From NCBI GenBank assembly GCA_041658605.1, contig JBAZZU010000003.1:32739-96738 (forward strand): a stretch of 64,000 bases of DNA, written 5' to 3'. Position numbers and translations under genes: made by a program. The notes under the pieces are model-generated. The model saw only the letters and a list, made by a program, of their open reading frames with translations. It was not told where the DNA came from and searched no databases. The stretch's first letter is position 1. Each line of letters opens with the position of its first letter. Source of the stretch: JBAZWE01 sp041658605 (GTDB taxonomy: Bacteria; Actinomycetota; Thermoleophilia; BMS3ABIN01). Shown in pieces: positions 48,512 through 57,217 of the stretch.

Positions 48512-50490
48512 CGACGAAACCCCACAATCTGCGAAATAGTTGTTTCTCGCCGTTCTATGGCTCGGCAGTCCACCGCGCGGAGACCAGGATGGCTCGTTAG
48601 CCCTGTCGGCTTCCCTTCCCTAAAGGTTTTCGTCCATACCTTCGGCTTTTTCCAGGCGTCGGGAGCGCTCTTTCGGCACGTCTGACAGAACCAGAATAGC
48701 CGATCGGAGAGGACGTAAGGCGAGCCGCAAGAGCAGGTATCGTGCCGCCAGTCCTGCACGCGGGCACGGGATGAGGCGGCCTCGATCAAGATGTCCACCT
48801 CGCCCTTCGTCATAGCCGAGAAGTCACGTTTCAACCCGAGACCGGAAAGGCGCTTGATATCCGCCGGAGTAGCCGGTTTCCCCTTCCAGTCTTCGGCCGT
48901 CGCACCGCGCACTTTCCTATCCAAAAGCCACTTCTGCCCGAATCGGATAGCCTCGCCCTTGTCGGTGAACGTGCCGATCTTTGTAGGATCCTCCTTGTTC
49001 AGGATGGACCAGACTTCAAACCGATCGCATATATGCACGGTCCATCGGTCCTTTTCCGAGGAACCGTATGGAGTACCAGCAAAGAGACCGGACGGGGCGG
49101 CCCGATCCGACAAGCCGGAAGCCGTCCATGTCTTCTGGTACTCGTAAAAGCCGATATCTTCCGTCGCTTTCTGGCCACCGAGGAGGAAGATTTCGTAAGA
49201 CTTGACGCCTGATATCCGGGGCTCGATCGTCAGAAGTTCTGGCGTATCAAGCAGGGTTTGCTTCGGGCGGTCAAGTTCGGAAAGGGGGTGTTTTGAACGG
49301 GCGGTCTTCCACTGGACGCTCGCGATCCGCTCTTCGATGGCCTCGATACATCCGATACCCTGGTCTTCATGGTGGCGACGAACACATAGATCGCCGGGTT
49401 TCCACTCCCTTTTCTCGGTTGGCGAGGTGCGGGAGAGGTCAACCAGATCGGAGAGGTCAAGAGGGCAGCCGTTGTCCACGAGGTCAATGAAAAGGGCGTC
49501 GGGCTTACCTTTCCGCAATGAACGTCCGAGCATCTGGACGAAGACGATCCGGGATTGAGTCGGCCTGGCCTTGAGGATCGCCGCGCAGTTCGGGGCGTCG
49601 AATCCCTCCCGGATGAGGTCCACGGAAACGACCACGGGGATAGCGCCAACCTTGAAGCCATCTACTACCGCGCGACGGTCTTTCATCGCTCCCCAGGCCG
49701 CCCGGGCCGGAATACCGGCCTCCTGGAAGGCCTCGGTAAGGTGCTGCGCGTGCTCGACCGTGACCGCAAAGACGAGGGTCGGGCGAGCTCCGCAACGGGA
49801 AAGGTACTGCTCGACCACCAGCCGGTTACGGTCTGGCGTGTCGATGGCCTTGGCGAGGTCCACCGCCTGCCAGTCGTCGCCGATCGTGCGAACCGAGGAG
49901 AGATCGATGGAGGTCTTGACCCGGAAGGATTGGAGTTGGCAGAGGTCGCCGTTCTCGATCGCTTCACGGATCCCGTACTCGTAGACTACCGCCTGGAACA
50001 CGTCGCCCAGGCCAGACGTTCCGCCTTTCGGGGCGCTGCGGAAGGGGGTCGCGGTCATGCCCACCGTCTTACATGCGAAGTGGTCAATAATCCTTTTTCG
50101 GGACGGCGCTGTGTAGTGGTGCACCTCGTCCGGCAAGAGAAGATCGATTTTCGGCGCGGTCGCCAGTCGCTTGGGGGTCAGGGATTGCGCGGACGCCACA
50201 ATGATCGGGCCGGTCCAATCGTCCAGTTTCGCCATTACAATGGAGCATTTTCCGATCCGGGCGATCCGGTTGGCAAGGTCGGTTACCAGTTCCTCCCGCT
50301 CCGTCGTGATTAGGACGCGCTTTCCTTTGTCGGCGGCGGCTTGGGCGATGCCGGAGATTAGATTCCCTTTTCCCGTTCCAGTTGCGGCGCTGATAATGAT
50401 CCGGTCCCAGGTTTTGAGTCCGGATCGGGCGGCTTGGAAGGCCTCTTCCTGCCACTTTCTTGGGGGTTGGTTCGGGGGGTGGGGGAACAT
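48508..50490 (-). CDS. DEAD/DEAH-box SF2 helicase with C-terminal zinc ribbon
   Basis: A 660-residue helicase. Motif I ATGTGKG (36-42), motif II DEVHH (121-125), motif III TATP (146-149), motif V/VI region SVDLIREGFDAPN and QMLGRSLRKG (about 295-340). This resembles RadD/SSL2-type helicases. The C-terminal 300 residues carry an extra domain and CSCGSPY...FWFCQTC, a zinc ribbon near residues 595-615. It likely unwinds branched or duplex DNA during phage replication or repair. The start ATG 50490 is close to, and downstream of, the 150-residue gene. Confidence 0.9.
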   Translation of the reverse strand: MFPHPPNQPPRKWQEEAFQAARSGLKTWDRIIISAATGTGKGNLISGIAQAAADKGKRVLITTEREELVTDLANRIARIGKCSIVMAKLDDWTGPIIVASAQSLTPKRLATAPKIDLLLPDEVHHYTAPSRKRIIDHFACKTVGMTATPFRSAPKGGTSGLGDVFQAVVYEYGIREAIENGDLCQLQSFRVKTSIDLSSVRTIGDDWQAVDLAKAIDTPDRNRLVVEQYLSRCGARPTLVFAVTVEHAQHLTEAFQEAGIPARAAWGAMKDRRAVVDGFKVGAIPVVVSVDLIREGFDAPNCAAILKARPTQSRIVFVQMLGRSLRKGKPDALFIDLVDNGCPLDLSDLVDLSRTSPTEKREWKPGDLCVRRHHEDQGIGCIEAIEERIASVQWKTARSKHPLSELDRPKQTLLDTPELLTIEPRISGVKSYEIFLLGGQKATEDIGFYEYQKTWTASGLSDRAAPSGLFAGTPYGSSEKDRWTVHICDRFEVWSILNKEDPTKIGTFTDKGEAIRFGQKWLLDRKVRGATAEDWKGKPATPADIKRLSGLGLKRDFSAMTKGEVDILIEAASSRARVQDWRHDTCSCGSPYVLSDRLFWFCQTCRKSAPDAWKKPKVWTKTFREGKPTGLTSHPGLRAVDCRAIERRETTISQIVGFRR

Positions 50491-50501
50491 GTAAGCAATC
50501 C

Positions 50502-50954
50502 TTACAGGTTCACGCGCCGGATCATCTCGGCTTCAATGCGCTTGATAAGTTGCCACTTCGTTCCAACGTGGTCCACTCCGATCGATTGGGCCGCCTTGAC
50601 GACTTCGGCCTTCGGGTCGTTGTAGGTGACTTTCCGCCCGTACAACGCGCCAAACTTGAGCCACGCCCGTTCCTTGATTTCGTACTGGCGATCCTGTTCT
50701 TCCTTCCTCTCCTGCTCTTCCTTGGCTCTTTGTGAGGCCAACTTTTCCCGGATCGCCGTCTCGTCTATCTCCAGGGGCCGGCGCCATGCCCAGACCGGAT
50801 CGGGTTCGAGCCGGATGACCGCCACGGGTTCCCACGCGCTTAACGCTGCCATGCCTTCGGGGAGCGGTGGGAGATCCTCTTCTGCTGACGCCGTTCCTAT
50901 TTGCCACTTGTCGATTTGCATATGAAGTTCCAGGGAGAGTTTGGGGGTTGGCAT
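50502..50954 (-). CDS. hypothetical protein with SAP-like C-terminus
   Basis: A 150-residue protein. The middle is a highly charged helix (SQRAKEEQERKEEQDRQYEI). The last 35 residues (AAQSIGVDHVGTKWQLIKRI) resemble a SAP-type DNA-binding motif. Its position just before the helicase gene suggests a helper in DNA transactions. ATG 50954 is chosen over the longer frame, which overlaps the next gene. Confidence 0.55.
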   Translation of the reverse strand: MPTPKLSLELHMQIDKWQIGTASAEEDLPPLPEGMAALSAWEPVAVIRLEPDPVWAWRRPLEIDETAIREKLASQRAKEEQERKEEQDRQYEIKERAWLKFGALYGRKVTYNDPKAEVVKAAQSIGVDHVGTKWQLIKRIEAEMIRRVNL

Positions 50955-50958
50955 GGGT

Positions 50959-51339
50959 TCACGGTTTGGGAATGAAGAAAGGATCATCCCATGGCGGATA
51001 GGAAACGACAGGAATCCCCTTCGCCCGCGCAAACGCGACTTCCGTTTCCAACCCGGCGGATACCTCCATCGGCGCGCATCTCCAAACGGCATCGCAGACT
51101 GCCACAAGCGCAAGGTCCCGAGAGATGTAAAAGCCCTGTGGATCCTTGGGATTCGTGAGTCCCGCTTCGTGCATCAGGTGATGGTGGATCCATGAGACCA
51201 CCACGAACCCGCTATTTGTTGCGAGCGCGCAGAAGGCCAGGTATCGGCGGATATTGCGCTCCTTGTTGCCCCATTCCGGGGAGCCGTCGCCTTGTAGGGG
51301 GTGGGCTATGTAGATTAGGGGGCCGGGGTGGGGGTTCAT
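50959..51339 (-). CDS. nucleoside 2-deoxyribosyltransferase-like protein (DUF4406-like)
   Basis: A 126-residue protein with the layout of this family: LIYIAHPLQG at the start (strand plus loop), RDLALVAVCDAVWRCAP in the middle and SAGLETEVAFARAKGIPVV, where S-x-G-x-x-x-E is the usual nucleotide-binding element with Glu as probable nucleophile. It may act on nucleotides or nucleosides. Found with ThyX in the same operon, so it fits a nucleotide-metabolism module. ATG 51339 overlaps the methyltransferase stop. Confidence 0.7.
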   Translation of the reverse strand: MNPHPGPLIYIAHPLQGDGSPEWGNKERNIRRYLAFCALATNSGFVVVSWIHHHLMHEAGLTNPKDPQGFYISRDLALVAVCDAVWRCAPMEVSAGLETEVAFARAKGIPVVSYPPWDDPFFIPKP

Positions 51340-52364
51340 CTTGCGTGCTCCCATTCAATCCATTGTTTCAGCACGAGCCCGACAGCATGAGCGACGGGAG
51401 GCACTACGGCGTTCCCGAGCGCACAGATTTTCGCCGCGTGGACTCTGGCGGGGGTCCATCCGGACGGCTTGACGCTTCCGTCCATCCAATCGGGAATCCC
51501 ATGAACGCCTCGCACCAGGGGATCGAAAGGCGATGCCCCGGACCACGGAGCCGCCTCATCTCCCGCCCGACACTCGCGGTCCCCTGCTCCGTCCCCGCTT
51601 TCCAGTCTGCCGACATGAGCGTCGGTAGCAGTTCGGATCGCGGAGTCGAGCCAATCCGCAAAGCGGGGAGCAGGCTCATGTGATGCAGATCCCCTCCCGC
51701 CCCGCATCGTTCCCCATCGCTCGCTCGAAGCGTCGGCAGCAGCCCGCGCTGCGCCTTCGTGGTTCGCCCTTCCTTGGGGCGTCGGGATCCGCCCATCTCC
51801 GATGCCGTCAGGGTCGGTAGCAGTTCCGTCCGCAGGTCGCGCCCACGTTGCGGCGCAGCGGGCCTGATTCCCCCGGTCCCCATCGCTGAGCACAGAGTCG
51901 GCAAGAGCGAGAACAAACCCTCTTGACCGCTCGTGTCTGGCTCCCACGTCACAGGCCCGCACGCGCAGGACAGGACTGGTCCGATAGCCGAGATCTGCAA
52001 GTCCGCCCCGCACCACGGGCACCCACGTCTTCTTGGCATTCCAGACGTTCTCGACGACGACAGCGCGAGGTCTGGCTTCTCGGATGACTCGAAGCATCTC
52101 GAACCAGAGACCCGATCGGGCTCCGTCGAAGCCGGCTTTTCGGCCAGCGGTGGACAAGTCCTGGCAAGGGAATCCGCCGCAAATAACATCTGCTGAGACA
52201 TCTCGAAGCTCCTTGATGTCCGGGTAAATCGGACAGTTCCAATGCGCTCGAAGGACCGAGCGACAAAATGCATCGGCCTCGCATTGCCAGGCGACGGGGC
52301 CGAATCCCGCGAGTTCAAGGCCCATTTCGAGCCCGCCTATGCCGCTGAACAGGGAGCCGATCAT
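51336..52364 (-). CDS. C5-cytosine DNA methyltransferase
   Basis: A 342-residue Dcm-type enzyme that methylates cytosine at C5. Motif I SLFSGIGGLEMG (4-15), motif IV GGFPCQDLS with catalytic Cys67, motif VI ENV (105-107), motif VIII region GARHERSR (141-148), and motif X GNAVVPPVAHAVG near 318-330. The target-recognition part (about 165-275) is Ala/Gly/Arg-rich with low similarity to known types. No restriction gene is adjacent, so it is an orphan that may guard phage DNA. ATGA overlap with the preceding gene. Confidence 0.93.
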   Translation of the reverse strand: MIGSLFSGIGGLEMGLELAGFGPVAWQCEADAFCRSVLRAHWNCPIYPDIKELRDVSADVICGGFPCQDLSTAGRKAGFDGARSGLWFEMLRVIREARPRAVVVENVWNAKKTWVPVVRGGLADLGYRTSPVLRVRACDVGARHERSRGFVLALADSVLSDGDRGNQARCAATWARPADGTATDPDGIGDGRIPTPQGRANHEGAARAAADASSERWGTMRGGRGSASHEPAPRFADWLDSAIRTATDAHVGRLESGDGAGDRECRAGDEAAPWSGASPFDPLVRGVHGIPDWMDGSVKPSGWTPARVHAAKICALGNAVVPPVAHAVGLVLKQWIEWEHAR

Positions 52365-52663
52365 CCCGTCATCCTCCCCAAAACCAAACCCGCCAGCACA
52401 AGAGCCTCACGCGAAACCTCGTCCAATCCGTCCCGACGTGCATAGACGGCCAAGTCAAGCGCCTCCTGGAGTCCGTCCTTGAGCCCGCGACCGTCGCCGT
52501 AGGGAAGCGGCTTACCGTGCTTCTCGATGCCCATGAGCCGGCGTTCGATGCAGACATCTCGAAGCAAACCTTGGGGCATTTCGTCGATGATGTCCTGCCA
52601 AACGTCGCCTTCCCCTTGGTTGGAGCCTACGGGGAGGGTGGTTACGAGGTCACGCACGTTCAT
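52361..52663 (-). CDS. hypothetical 100-aa protein, MazG-like pattern
   Basis: The segment RRLMGIEKHGKPLPYGDGRG then LKDGLQEALDLAVYARRD has the 'G-x-x-x-x-x-D-x-x-x-E-x-x-D-x-x-x-Y' look of MazG-like NTP pyrophosphohydrolases and related phage proteins. The four acidic residues that bind metal in MazG are not complete, so this is tentative. A GGAGG site precedes the ATG. It lies between ThyX and the C5 methyltransferase, fitting a nucleotide-metabolism role. Confidence 0.5.
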   Translation of the reverse strand: MNVRDLVTTLPVGSNQGEGDVWQDIIDEMPQGLLRDVCIERRLMGIEKHGKPLPYGDGRGLKDGLQEALDLAVYARRDGLDEVSREALVLAGLVLGRMTG

Positions 52664-53231
52664 TGAACACCTCCGGACAAGCCTTGACCAGTTCAGCGCG
52701 AACGAGAACCATCAAGGCGCGCATCTGCGGGTGAGTCGCCGGGGCCTCGCGGAGGGACAGGACATGGAGCCATTCCCGGAAGTTGCACGTCATCACGATC
52801 TCGGTCTTGAGACCGTTTGGCAGGAAGTACCGGGCTTGCTGGGGAGTCCTACCGCGCGCGAGGCACCTGGAATAGTGGCGTTCGATGGCTGCGAGGAGAA
52901 TCCGATCGGCGTCATCAAGGTCGAAGTCCACGGGGGCGATAAAACGGATCGAGTCGCGGTAGTTGCAGTATCGCGTTGACTCCTGCGAGTAGGCCGCGAT
53001 CCTGTGCCTCACCAGTTCATGCGTCACGCCCCGATCGGTAACGATCCGGATCGTGGCGCTTGCGTGCTCCAACACGGACAGGTGCCCGCGCCGCATGAGC
53101 ATGGCGATGAAAGGGGCGGTTGACTCCGGGTTTCCGGTACTTTGGTAGCAGGTGCGCCCGGCGGACTCGATGAGCCGAGCCGATTCGGGAGTCACGGAAA
53201 GAAGTTCGGCAGACTGATTGACTACTTGCAT
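52650..53231 (-). CDS. thyX: flavin-dependent thymidylate synthase ThyX
   Basis: A 193-residue enzyme that makes dTMP from dUMP with FAD and methylene-tetrahydrofolate. The ThyX signature RHRIAAYSQESTRY lies at about residues 75-88; it binds FAD and dUMP. Length is slightly below average (200-250). Supporting blocks: LEHASATIRIV and a C-terminal EIVMTCNFREWLHVLSLR. It supplies thymidine for phage DNA. It overlaps the neighbouring genes by about 10-14 bases. Confidence 0.93.
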   Translation of the reverse strand: MQVVNQSAELLSVTPESARLIESAGRTCYQSTGNPESTAPFIAMLMRRGHLSVLEHASATIRIVTDRGVTHELVRHRIAAYSQESTRYCNYRDSIRFIAPVDFDLDDADRILLAAIERHYSRCLARGRTPQQARYFLPNGLKTEIVMTCNFREWLHVLSLREAPATHPQMRALMVLVRAELVKACPEVFNERA

Positions 53232-53473
53232 GGGCGCTCCAGAAAAAACATAGCCGCGTCCTGGACATCGGGAGGCATGGCCTGGTTGATGAAGTACCGT
53301 GCGATGGTCTGCCCGTTCACCATCGGATCGGTGGAACGGACGGGCTTATGCGCGCGCACGGCGTCAATGATTTCGCGCCAGGGCCGCATCCACTCCGCGC
53401 ACCCAAGGCAAAGACCGCCGGGGGAGGTCAGGCAGTCTGGGCAGAGTTGGCTTGGGGGTTGGAGTTCGGTCAT
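53222..53473 (-). CDS. zinc-binding small protein
   Basis: An 83-residue protein with CPDC (about 11-14) and CLGC (about 22-25), a tight zinc knuckle, and a helical remainder (WREIIDAVRAHKP, ARYFINQAMPPDVQ). ATG 53473 overlaps the previous stop. Unknown function; operon partner of ThyX. Confidence 0.6.
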   Translation of the reverse strand: MTELQPPSQLCPDCLTSPGGLCLGCAEWMRPWREIIDAVRAHKPVRSTDPMVNGQTIARYFINQAMPPDVQDAAMFFLERPCK

Positions 53474-53925
53474 GGGTTCACCGCGAGCCATTCAGAGACG
53501 AGGGCTTCGGGGTTGTCACGAAGGGCGAGCCAGTAACTGCGTTTCGCATCGGGCAAGAAATGTTCGATATCTTGCTCGTACCATCCCTCACCCATCCACT
53601 TTTCTTGCCCATCAGGAAAGCGCACATAGATAGCTGTGTTGCTAAAGTGATCCGGCCCTTTGTACCGGTGGCTCCATCGTTTGTCCCACTCCATCCCACT
53701 CCTCACCAGCCAATCGCGGGTCTCGGGGCGGGTTGGGTCGGAGAGGAGGCGGGTGGAGGCGTCTATCCAGTTTTTCCGAATATCCTCCTCTACATCTTCC
53801 CATTCCCGGGCGTACTTTCGAGCCACATCGCAAGTATCGATCAAAGCTTGAAAGAACTCGACGGCTCGTCTTTCCGCCTCTTCGCGGACCTTGGGGTGAT
53901 TCAGGAGTCGGGGGTCGGGGGTCAT
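53470..53925 (-). CDS. hypothetical 151-aa protein
   Basis: Soluble, helical, rich in Trp and Asp/Glu (CDVARKYAREWEDVEEDIRK, WLVRSGMEWDKRWSHRYKG). No motif that I recognise. Coupled on both sides by four-base overlaps. Starts with the MTP/MTPEQ-like N-terminus shared by several neighbours. Confidence 0.55.
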   Translation of the reverse strand: MTPDPRLLNHPKVREEAERRAVEFFQALIDTCDVARKYAREWEDVEEDIRKNWIDASTRLLSDPTRPETRDWLVRSGMEWDKRWSHRYKGPDHFSNTAIYVRFPDGQEKWMGEGWYEQDIEHFLPDAKRSYWLALRDNPEALVSEWLAVNP

Positions 53926-54392
53926 TTTCCAATCTCCTCATCCGGGTCCATGCCATGTTCTCGGCAAAGTTCTTGCGCCGTCGTCGAACCGGTTCCAAGG
54001 GCGTTCCGGACGTGCGCCCACCTTGGCCCCCTCTTTGTCTTTCGGCCGGCGTTATGGACCGCTCCCCATAGAAGTTTCCTATCCACTTCCTCGATCTTCC
54101 GGAGCCTCCTCACCTCCTCAATGAGCGCTCGGAGGTCTTCGGGGGCGTGGGCGATGAGCGAGGCGTTTGCATAGCTTTCCGATTTTGACCGGTCAACCGA
54201 ACCGTTCGGAATGATCGCCCAATGTTGCGGCGGGTTCGGATCAAGTAGATAGGTTCCAAGGATGCACTTGGTTGGTACTTCGGCGATTTCGTACCCGTCG
54301 GATCCGATAACCGAGTCGCATTCGCCGGTCCACGGCCCCCGAGTCGCGGCCTTGAGCCGGTCTTCGATGGCCTGGAGTTGTTCGGGGGTCAT
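53922..54392 (-). CDS. Ead/Ea22-like protein, copy 1
   Basis: A 156-residue protein with the N-terminal pattern of phage Ead/Ea22-like proteins: QAIEDRLKAATRGPWTGE, and later SLIAHAPEDLRALIEEVRRL. Near-identical blocks (VIGSDGYEIA, LDPNPPQHWA, PNGSVDRSKSES) occur in a second copy at 57912-58316, so this is a paralogous pair. C-terminal parts differ. Function is unknown; Ea22 is an early lambda protein. Confidence 0.7.
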   Translation of the reverse strand: MTPEQLQAIEDRLKAATRGPWTGECDSVIGSDGYEIAEVPTKCILGTYLLDPNPPQHWAIIPNGSVDRSKSESYANASLIAHAPEDLRALIEEVRRLRKIEEVDRKLLWGAVHNAGRKTKRGPRWAHVRNALGTGSTTAQELCREHGMDPDEEIGK

Positions 54393-54745
54393 GGGTTCTT
54401 CTCCATCGCTAAAAGGGCGCAGTCGATGGGGTTACTTGAAAATGTGGTGTCCATCAACGACCGAGAACGTGCGTCTATAACGCATGTTGGCCCTATCATC
54501 CACCCCAACCCTTCCGACGCCGCTTTCATCCACGCGGCCGAATCACAAGGAGCCCAGGCCCACCCGCCGTCGATGGCGTCAAGGGTGCATCGGTCGGTCG
54601 GGCGATTGAACGGACGATCGTCGCTCATCTCCATGGGTTCGCCGTGTATCATGGCAAACCATCGGCCAGGGGCTTCCTGTTCCGCCAGTTTCTTGCGCCA
54701 CTTCACAGGGAGCGCCAGGAGCCGCTTGATTTGTTCTGGGGTCAT
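54389..54745 (-). CDS. hypothetical 118-aa protein
   Basis: Starts MTPEQIKRLLALPVKWRKKL, similar in style to its neighbours' MTPEQ/MTPEE starts, which may reflect a repeated start region or common descent. No motif recognised. Four-base overlaps on both sides. Confidence 0.55.
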   Translation of the reverse strand: MTPEQIKRLLALPVKWRKKLAEQEAPGRWFAMIHGEPMEMSDDRPFNRPTDRCTLDAIDGGWAWAPCDSAAWMKAASEGLGWMIGPTCVIDARSRSLMDTTFSSNPIDCALLAMEKNP

Positions 54746-54981
54746 CTCTTCGCCTCCTCAATAGCGGCCTTGAGGCTATCAAGGAGCGCTTCGGCAACCG
54801 GGATACTCATGCTGTAGCACATTCCATGATCGGCAAAGGCCGCATCAGACCACGGTGGATCAATGCCCTTGACACGAATCCTGACATCTCGGACCTTGGA
54901 GCCATCATTGCGGACCCATTCCTCCGATTCCGCGCTTATCCAGGGTCGCGCCTTCCACTCGGCTTTTTCTTCGGGGGTCAT
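54742..54981 (-). CDS. hypothetical 79-aa protein
   Basis: Starts MTPEEKAEWKARPWISAESE, then a beta segment (VRDVRIRVKGIDPP) and a C-terminal helix (SIPVAEALLDSLKAAIEEAK). ATG 54981 lies just past the sliding-clamp stop. Unknown. Confidence 0.55.
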   Translation of the reverse strand: MTPEEKAEWKARPWISAESEEWVRNDGSKVRDVRIRVKGIDPPWSDAAFADHGMCYSMSIPVAEALLDSLKAAIEEAKR

Positions 54982-54985
54982 CTCG

Positions 54986-56053
54986 TTACTCCAACCGAAT
55001 CGGCATGACAACGAACAAAGCAGACTCGTCGCCAACCGGGTAAATCAGGCAAGGGGAAAGCGCCTCGTCGAGTCCAATCCGCACCTGCTCGGTCGCAATC
55101 ACCGCGAGCGCTTCGATCAAATAGACCACGTTGAATCCCATGGTGATAGCCTCGCCAGTCATATCCACCGGGACGGGATGAGAGGCCTCGCCGTGTTCGA
55201 TGGACCTGGCGCTGATGGTCAGTTCCTCGCGATCGAACACGATCCGGACCGTGGAGGCCTTGTCCTGCGCTTCCAGAGAGACCCGCTTGAGGGCTTCGAC
55301 AAGTCGGATCCGGTCAACCAGGATCGTTCTCTTGGACGTGCCGGTCGGAAGAACGCGGCGGTAGGGAGGAAACTCGCCATCGATGAGATGGGCGTGAAGC
55401 GTGACGTTGGCGCTCCGGATGACGAGCGAGCGCGACAGGAAACCGAGGGTCAACGGCGCGGGCATCTTGCGGATCTCTTGGAGGGTTCGCCTGGAGATGA
55501 GCATTTTCCCGGGGACTTTGAGCGTCCCGGAGAACGGCCCTTCCGCGTACTGGAGGCGACTCCCGTCCGTGGAGACGAGCCGGAGCATGTCTTCGGAGTT
55601 CTCGAAGTGGGCGCCGTTCAGGCCATACCGGTTGTCTAAGGCGGGGATCCCGAACGCCACCTGTTCGATGAGCCGGTGAAGGTTGGCCGGGGTGAAGGTC
55701 TCGTGGGTTTCCAGGCTCGGCATTTCCTGCGCGTTGGCCGGATCTTCGCCGTGAATCTTGAATGAAGCCGGGGCGCAGTCGATGGAGAGTTTGAACTTGT
55801 CATCCGTCGCGAGCGTGACCGTGCCTGTTGGCAGGGACTTGGCGATCTGGAAGAGATGGCGACCGTCAACCAGGATCGCTGACGGGCTGGTGACGTCGGC
55901 GGGCACCAGGATCGAGAGCGTGTTTTCGTCGTCGGAGGCGATGAGTTCCAGACTGACGCCCGCGCGGAGTAGGGCATTGTTGGTTTTCCTGAGGCAACCC
56001 TGGATTGCTGATAGGGCGTCGAGTAGGGTTCTAGAGGGGATGGTTAGGTTCAT
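54986..56053 (-). CDS. dnaN: DNA polymerase III beta subunit (sliding clamp)
   Basis: A 355-residue DnaN-like clamp, close to the usual 366. Three repeated domains are visible, with the family pattern of strands: NTLSILVPADVTSPSAILVD (domain 1), ALDNRYGLNGAHFE plus RLVSTDGSRLQYAEG (domain 2), and MGFNVVYLIEALAVI with final ALFVVMPIRLE (domain 3; the 'V-x-P-x-R-L' C-terminus is typical). It encircles DNA and holds a polymerase. A phage-encoded bacterial-type clamp is uncommon; a matching polymerase is outside the window. ATG 56053 is chosen because conservation begins there; ATGA overlap with the next gene. Confidence 0.9.
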   Translation of the reverse strand: MNLTIPSRTLLDALSAIQGCLRKTNNALLRAGVSLELIASDDENTLSILVPADVTSPSAILVDGRHLFQIAKSLPTGTVTLATDDKFKLSIDCAPASFKIHGEDPANAQEMPSLETHETFTPANLHRLIEQVAFGIPALDNRYGLNGAHFENSEDMLRLVSTDGSRLQYAEGPFSGTLKVPGKMLISRRTLQEIRKMPAPLTLGFLSRSLVIRSANVTLHAHLIDGEFPPYRRVLPTGTSKRTILVDRIRLVEALKRVSLEAQDKASTVRIVFDREELTISARSIEHGEASHPVPVDMTGEAITMGFNVVYLIEALAVIATEQVRIGLDEALSPCLIYPVGDESALFVVMPIRLE

Positions 56054-56769
56054 TTGGGGGCCTTTTCGGGGGTTGGGGGCACAAGACTGAGACGGGTGGC
56101 GTCGTCGTCCCAGAGCCGTCCGCTCATGGTGATTCGGTCTATCTGATCGTCCGAATCCCACTTCACGGATAGGTGCTTCCCGTCCATGATGACGGTCGCG
56201 GTGTCATCCGGTGCGCCCGTCCAGAATACGCGGTCGCCAGGGTGGAAACGGGCAAGTTGTAGGTTGGGAGTAGCGTTCTCGTTGGGTTCCTTTATTTGGG
56301 GGGGGCTTGCGCGGAGTTCTTCGATTTCCGCCTGCATCCTTGACATCGCCGCGGAGTGTTCGTGCTCCTCTTTGATGTTCTTGCGGTAGGACTCAAGCAG
56401 GCGATCTTCGAGGCGGGCGATCGTGGCCTGCATTGTCTTGACATATTCGACCCAGCCGACATCTTCGGGGCAGTGGGCTGCCTCTTCATTCTCCAGTCGG
56501 GTGAGCTCTGCGACGGCGTTTCGAAGGTCGGCGTTGGCGATCCGAAGTTCTGCGGTCGTCTTGGCGTACTGGCTTTCCAGTTTGGAGACACCTTCCGCCA
56601 ACCTTTCGGGCGGAATCTCGCCACCTGACAGGGCCTCGTTCACGTCGCGGATGATGGCCTCCATCTCATCGAAAGCCCGCAACACGAGCCAAGGAAAGGA
56701 CCGTTCGACCAGTTTATCCCCTGGCCACGTTCGGTTGATGAATTCTCGGAGTTGATCGGCGGTGGTCAT
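56050..56769 (-). CDS. coiled-coil protein with C-terminal beta domain
   Basis: A 239-residue protein. Residues 60-160 are a long coiled coil (KLESQYAKTTAELRIANADL, ATIARLEDRLLESYRKNI). Residues 175-239 form a small beta domain (RFHPGDRVFWTGAPDD, ATVIMDGKHLSVKWDSDDQ) with a KOW- or SH3-like look. It sits upstream of the clamp gene, so a replication or clamp-binding role is conceivable but unproven. Confidence 0.6.
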   Translation of the reverse strand: MTTADQLREFINRTWPGDKLVERSFPWLVLRAFDEMEAIIRDVNEALSGGEIPPERLAEGVSKLESQYAKTTAELRIANADLRNAVAELTRLENEEAAHCPEDVGWVEYVKTMQATIARLEDRLLESYRKNIKEEHEHSAAMSRMQAEIEELRASPPQIKEPNENATPNLQLARFHPGDRVFWTGAPDDTATVIMDGKHLSVKWDSDDQIDRITMSGRLWDDDATRLSLVPPTPEKAPK

Positions 56770-56981
56770 GCTCTTGCCGCTTTTCTGACTATGGTCAAGG
56801 AATGAGACCGGAACTTTTTGAGCGCCTCACACCAGCCAAGCGGAGAACATGTTCCGTCTTCATGGCAGTGTTGGCAATGGATGGTGAACCCGCGACCACG
56901 GCGAACGATCATTGACACGATGAAACATCGGCCATCATCGTTGGATCTGTAGATGTCGCCGACATGGACAGTTTCGGTCAT
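56766..56981 (-). CDS. hypothetical 71-aa protein with CQHC
   Basis: Starts with a KOW-like strand (VHVGDIYRSNDDGRCFIVSM) and has CQHC plus CSPLGWC further on, a possible zinc site, ending basic. ATGA overlaps on both sides. Unknown. Confidence 0.55.
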   Translation of the reverse strand: MTETVHVGDIYRSNDDGRCFIVSMIVRRGRGFTIHCQHCHEDGTCSPLGWCEALKKFRSHSLTIVRKAARA

Positions 56982-57217
56982 TCCCCCTTCCTCCCAATCT
57001 CGATAATCCGAAGGGCAAGGGGGACAGAGATCATCTCGGTCCAGGTTTTGCCATCTTGACGCACCGTAAAAATGAAGTCCGGATTGTAACCGAAGACCTT
57101 TACCGTCAAGTCATCGGTTGACATGACTCTTTCGAAGTCATGTGTAATAGTGGTCCATGCGTCAAGATATTCCTTGTCTCTTTTCGTTGTTGTTCCGTCG
57201 GGGAGTCTTCGGGTCAT
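56978..57217 (-). CDS. hypothetical 79-aa protein
   Basis: A small beta/alpha protein (DLTVKVFGYNPDFIFTVRQD, ISVPLALRIIEIGRKGE). No motif. Part of the overlapping operon. Confidence 0.55.
   Translation of the reverse strand: MTRRLPDGTTTKRDKEYLDAWTTITHDFERVMSTDDLTVKVFGYNPDFIFTVRQDGKTWTEMISVPLALRIIEIGRKGE

Noticed and set aside
44776..54660. GGCGAACCC pieces recurring in several minus-strand genes as a possible motif family
   Set aside because: Beyond the 23-nt pair, other matches are 11-14 bases and fall within coding sequence rich in GGC-GAA-CCC codons, so chance is likely.
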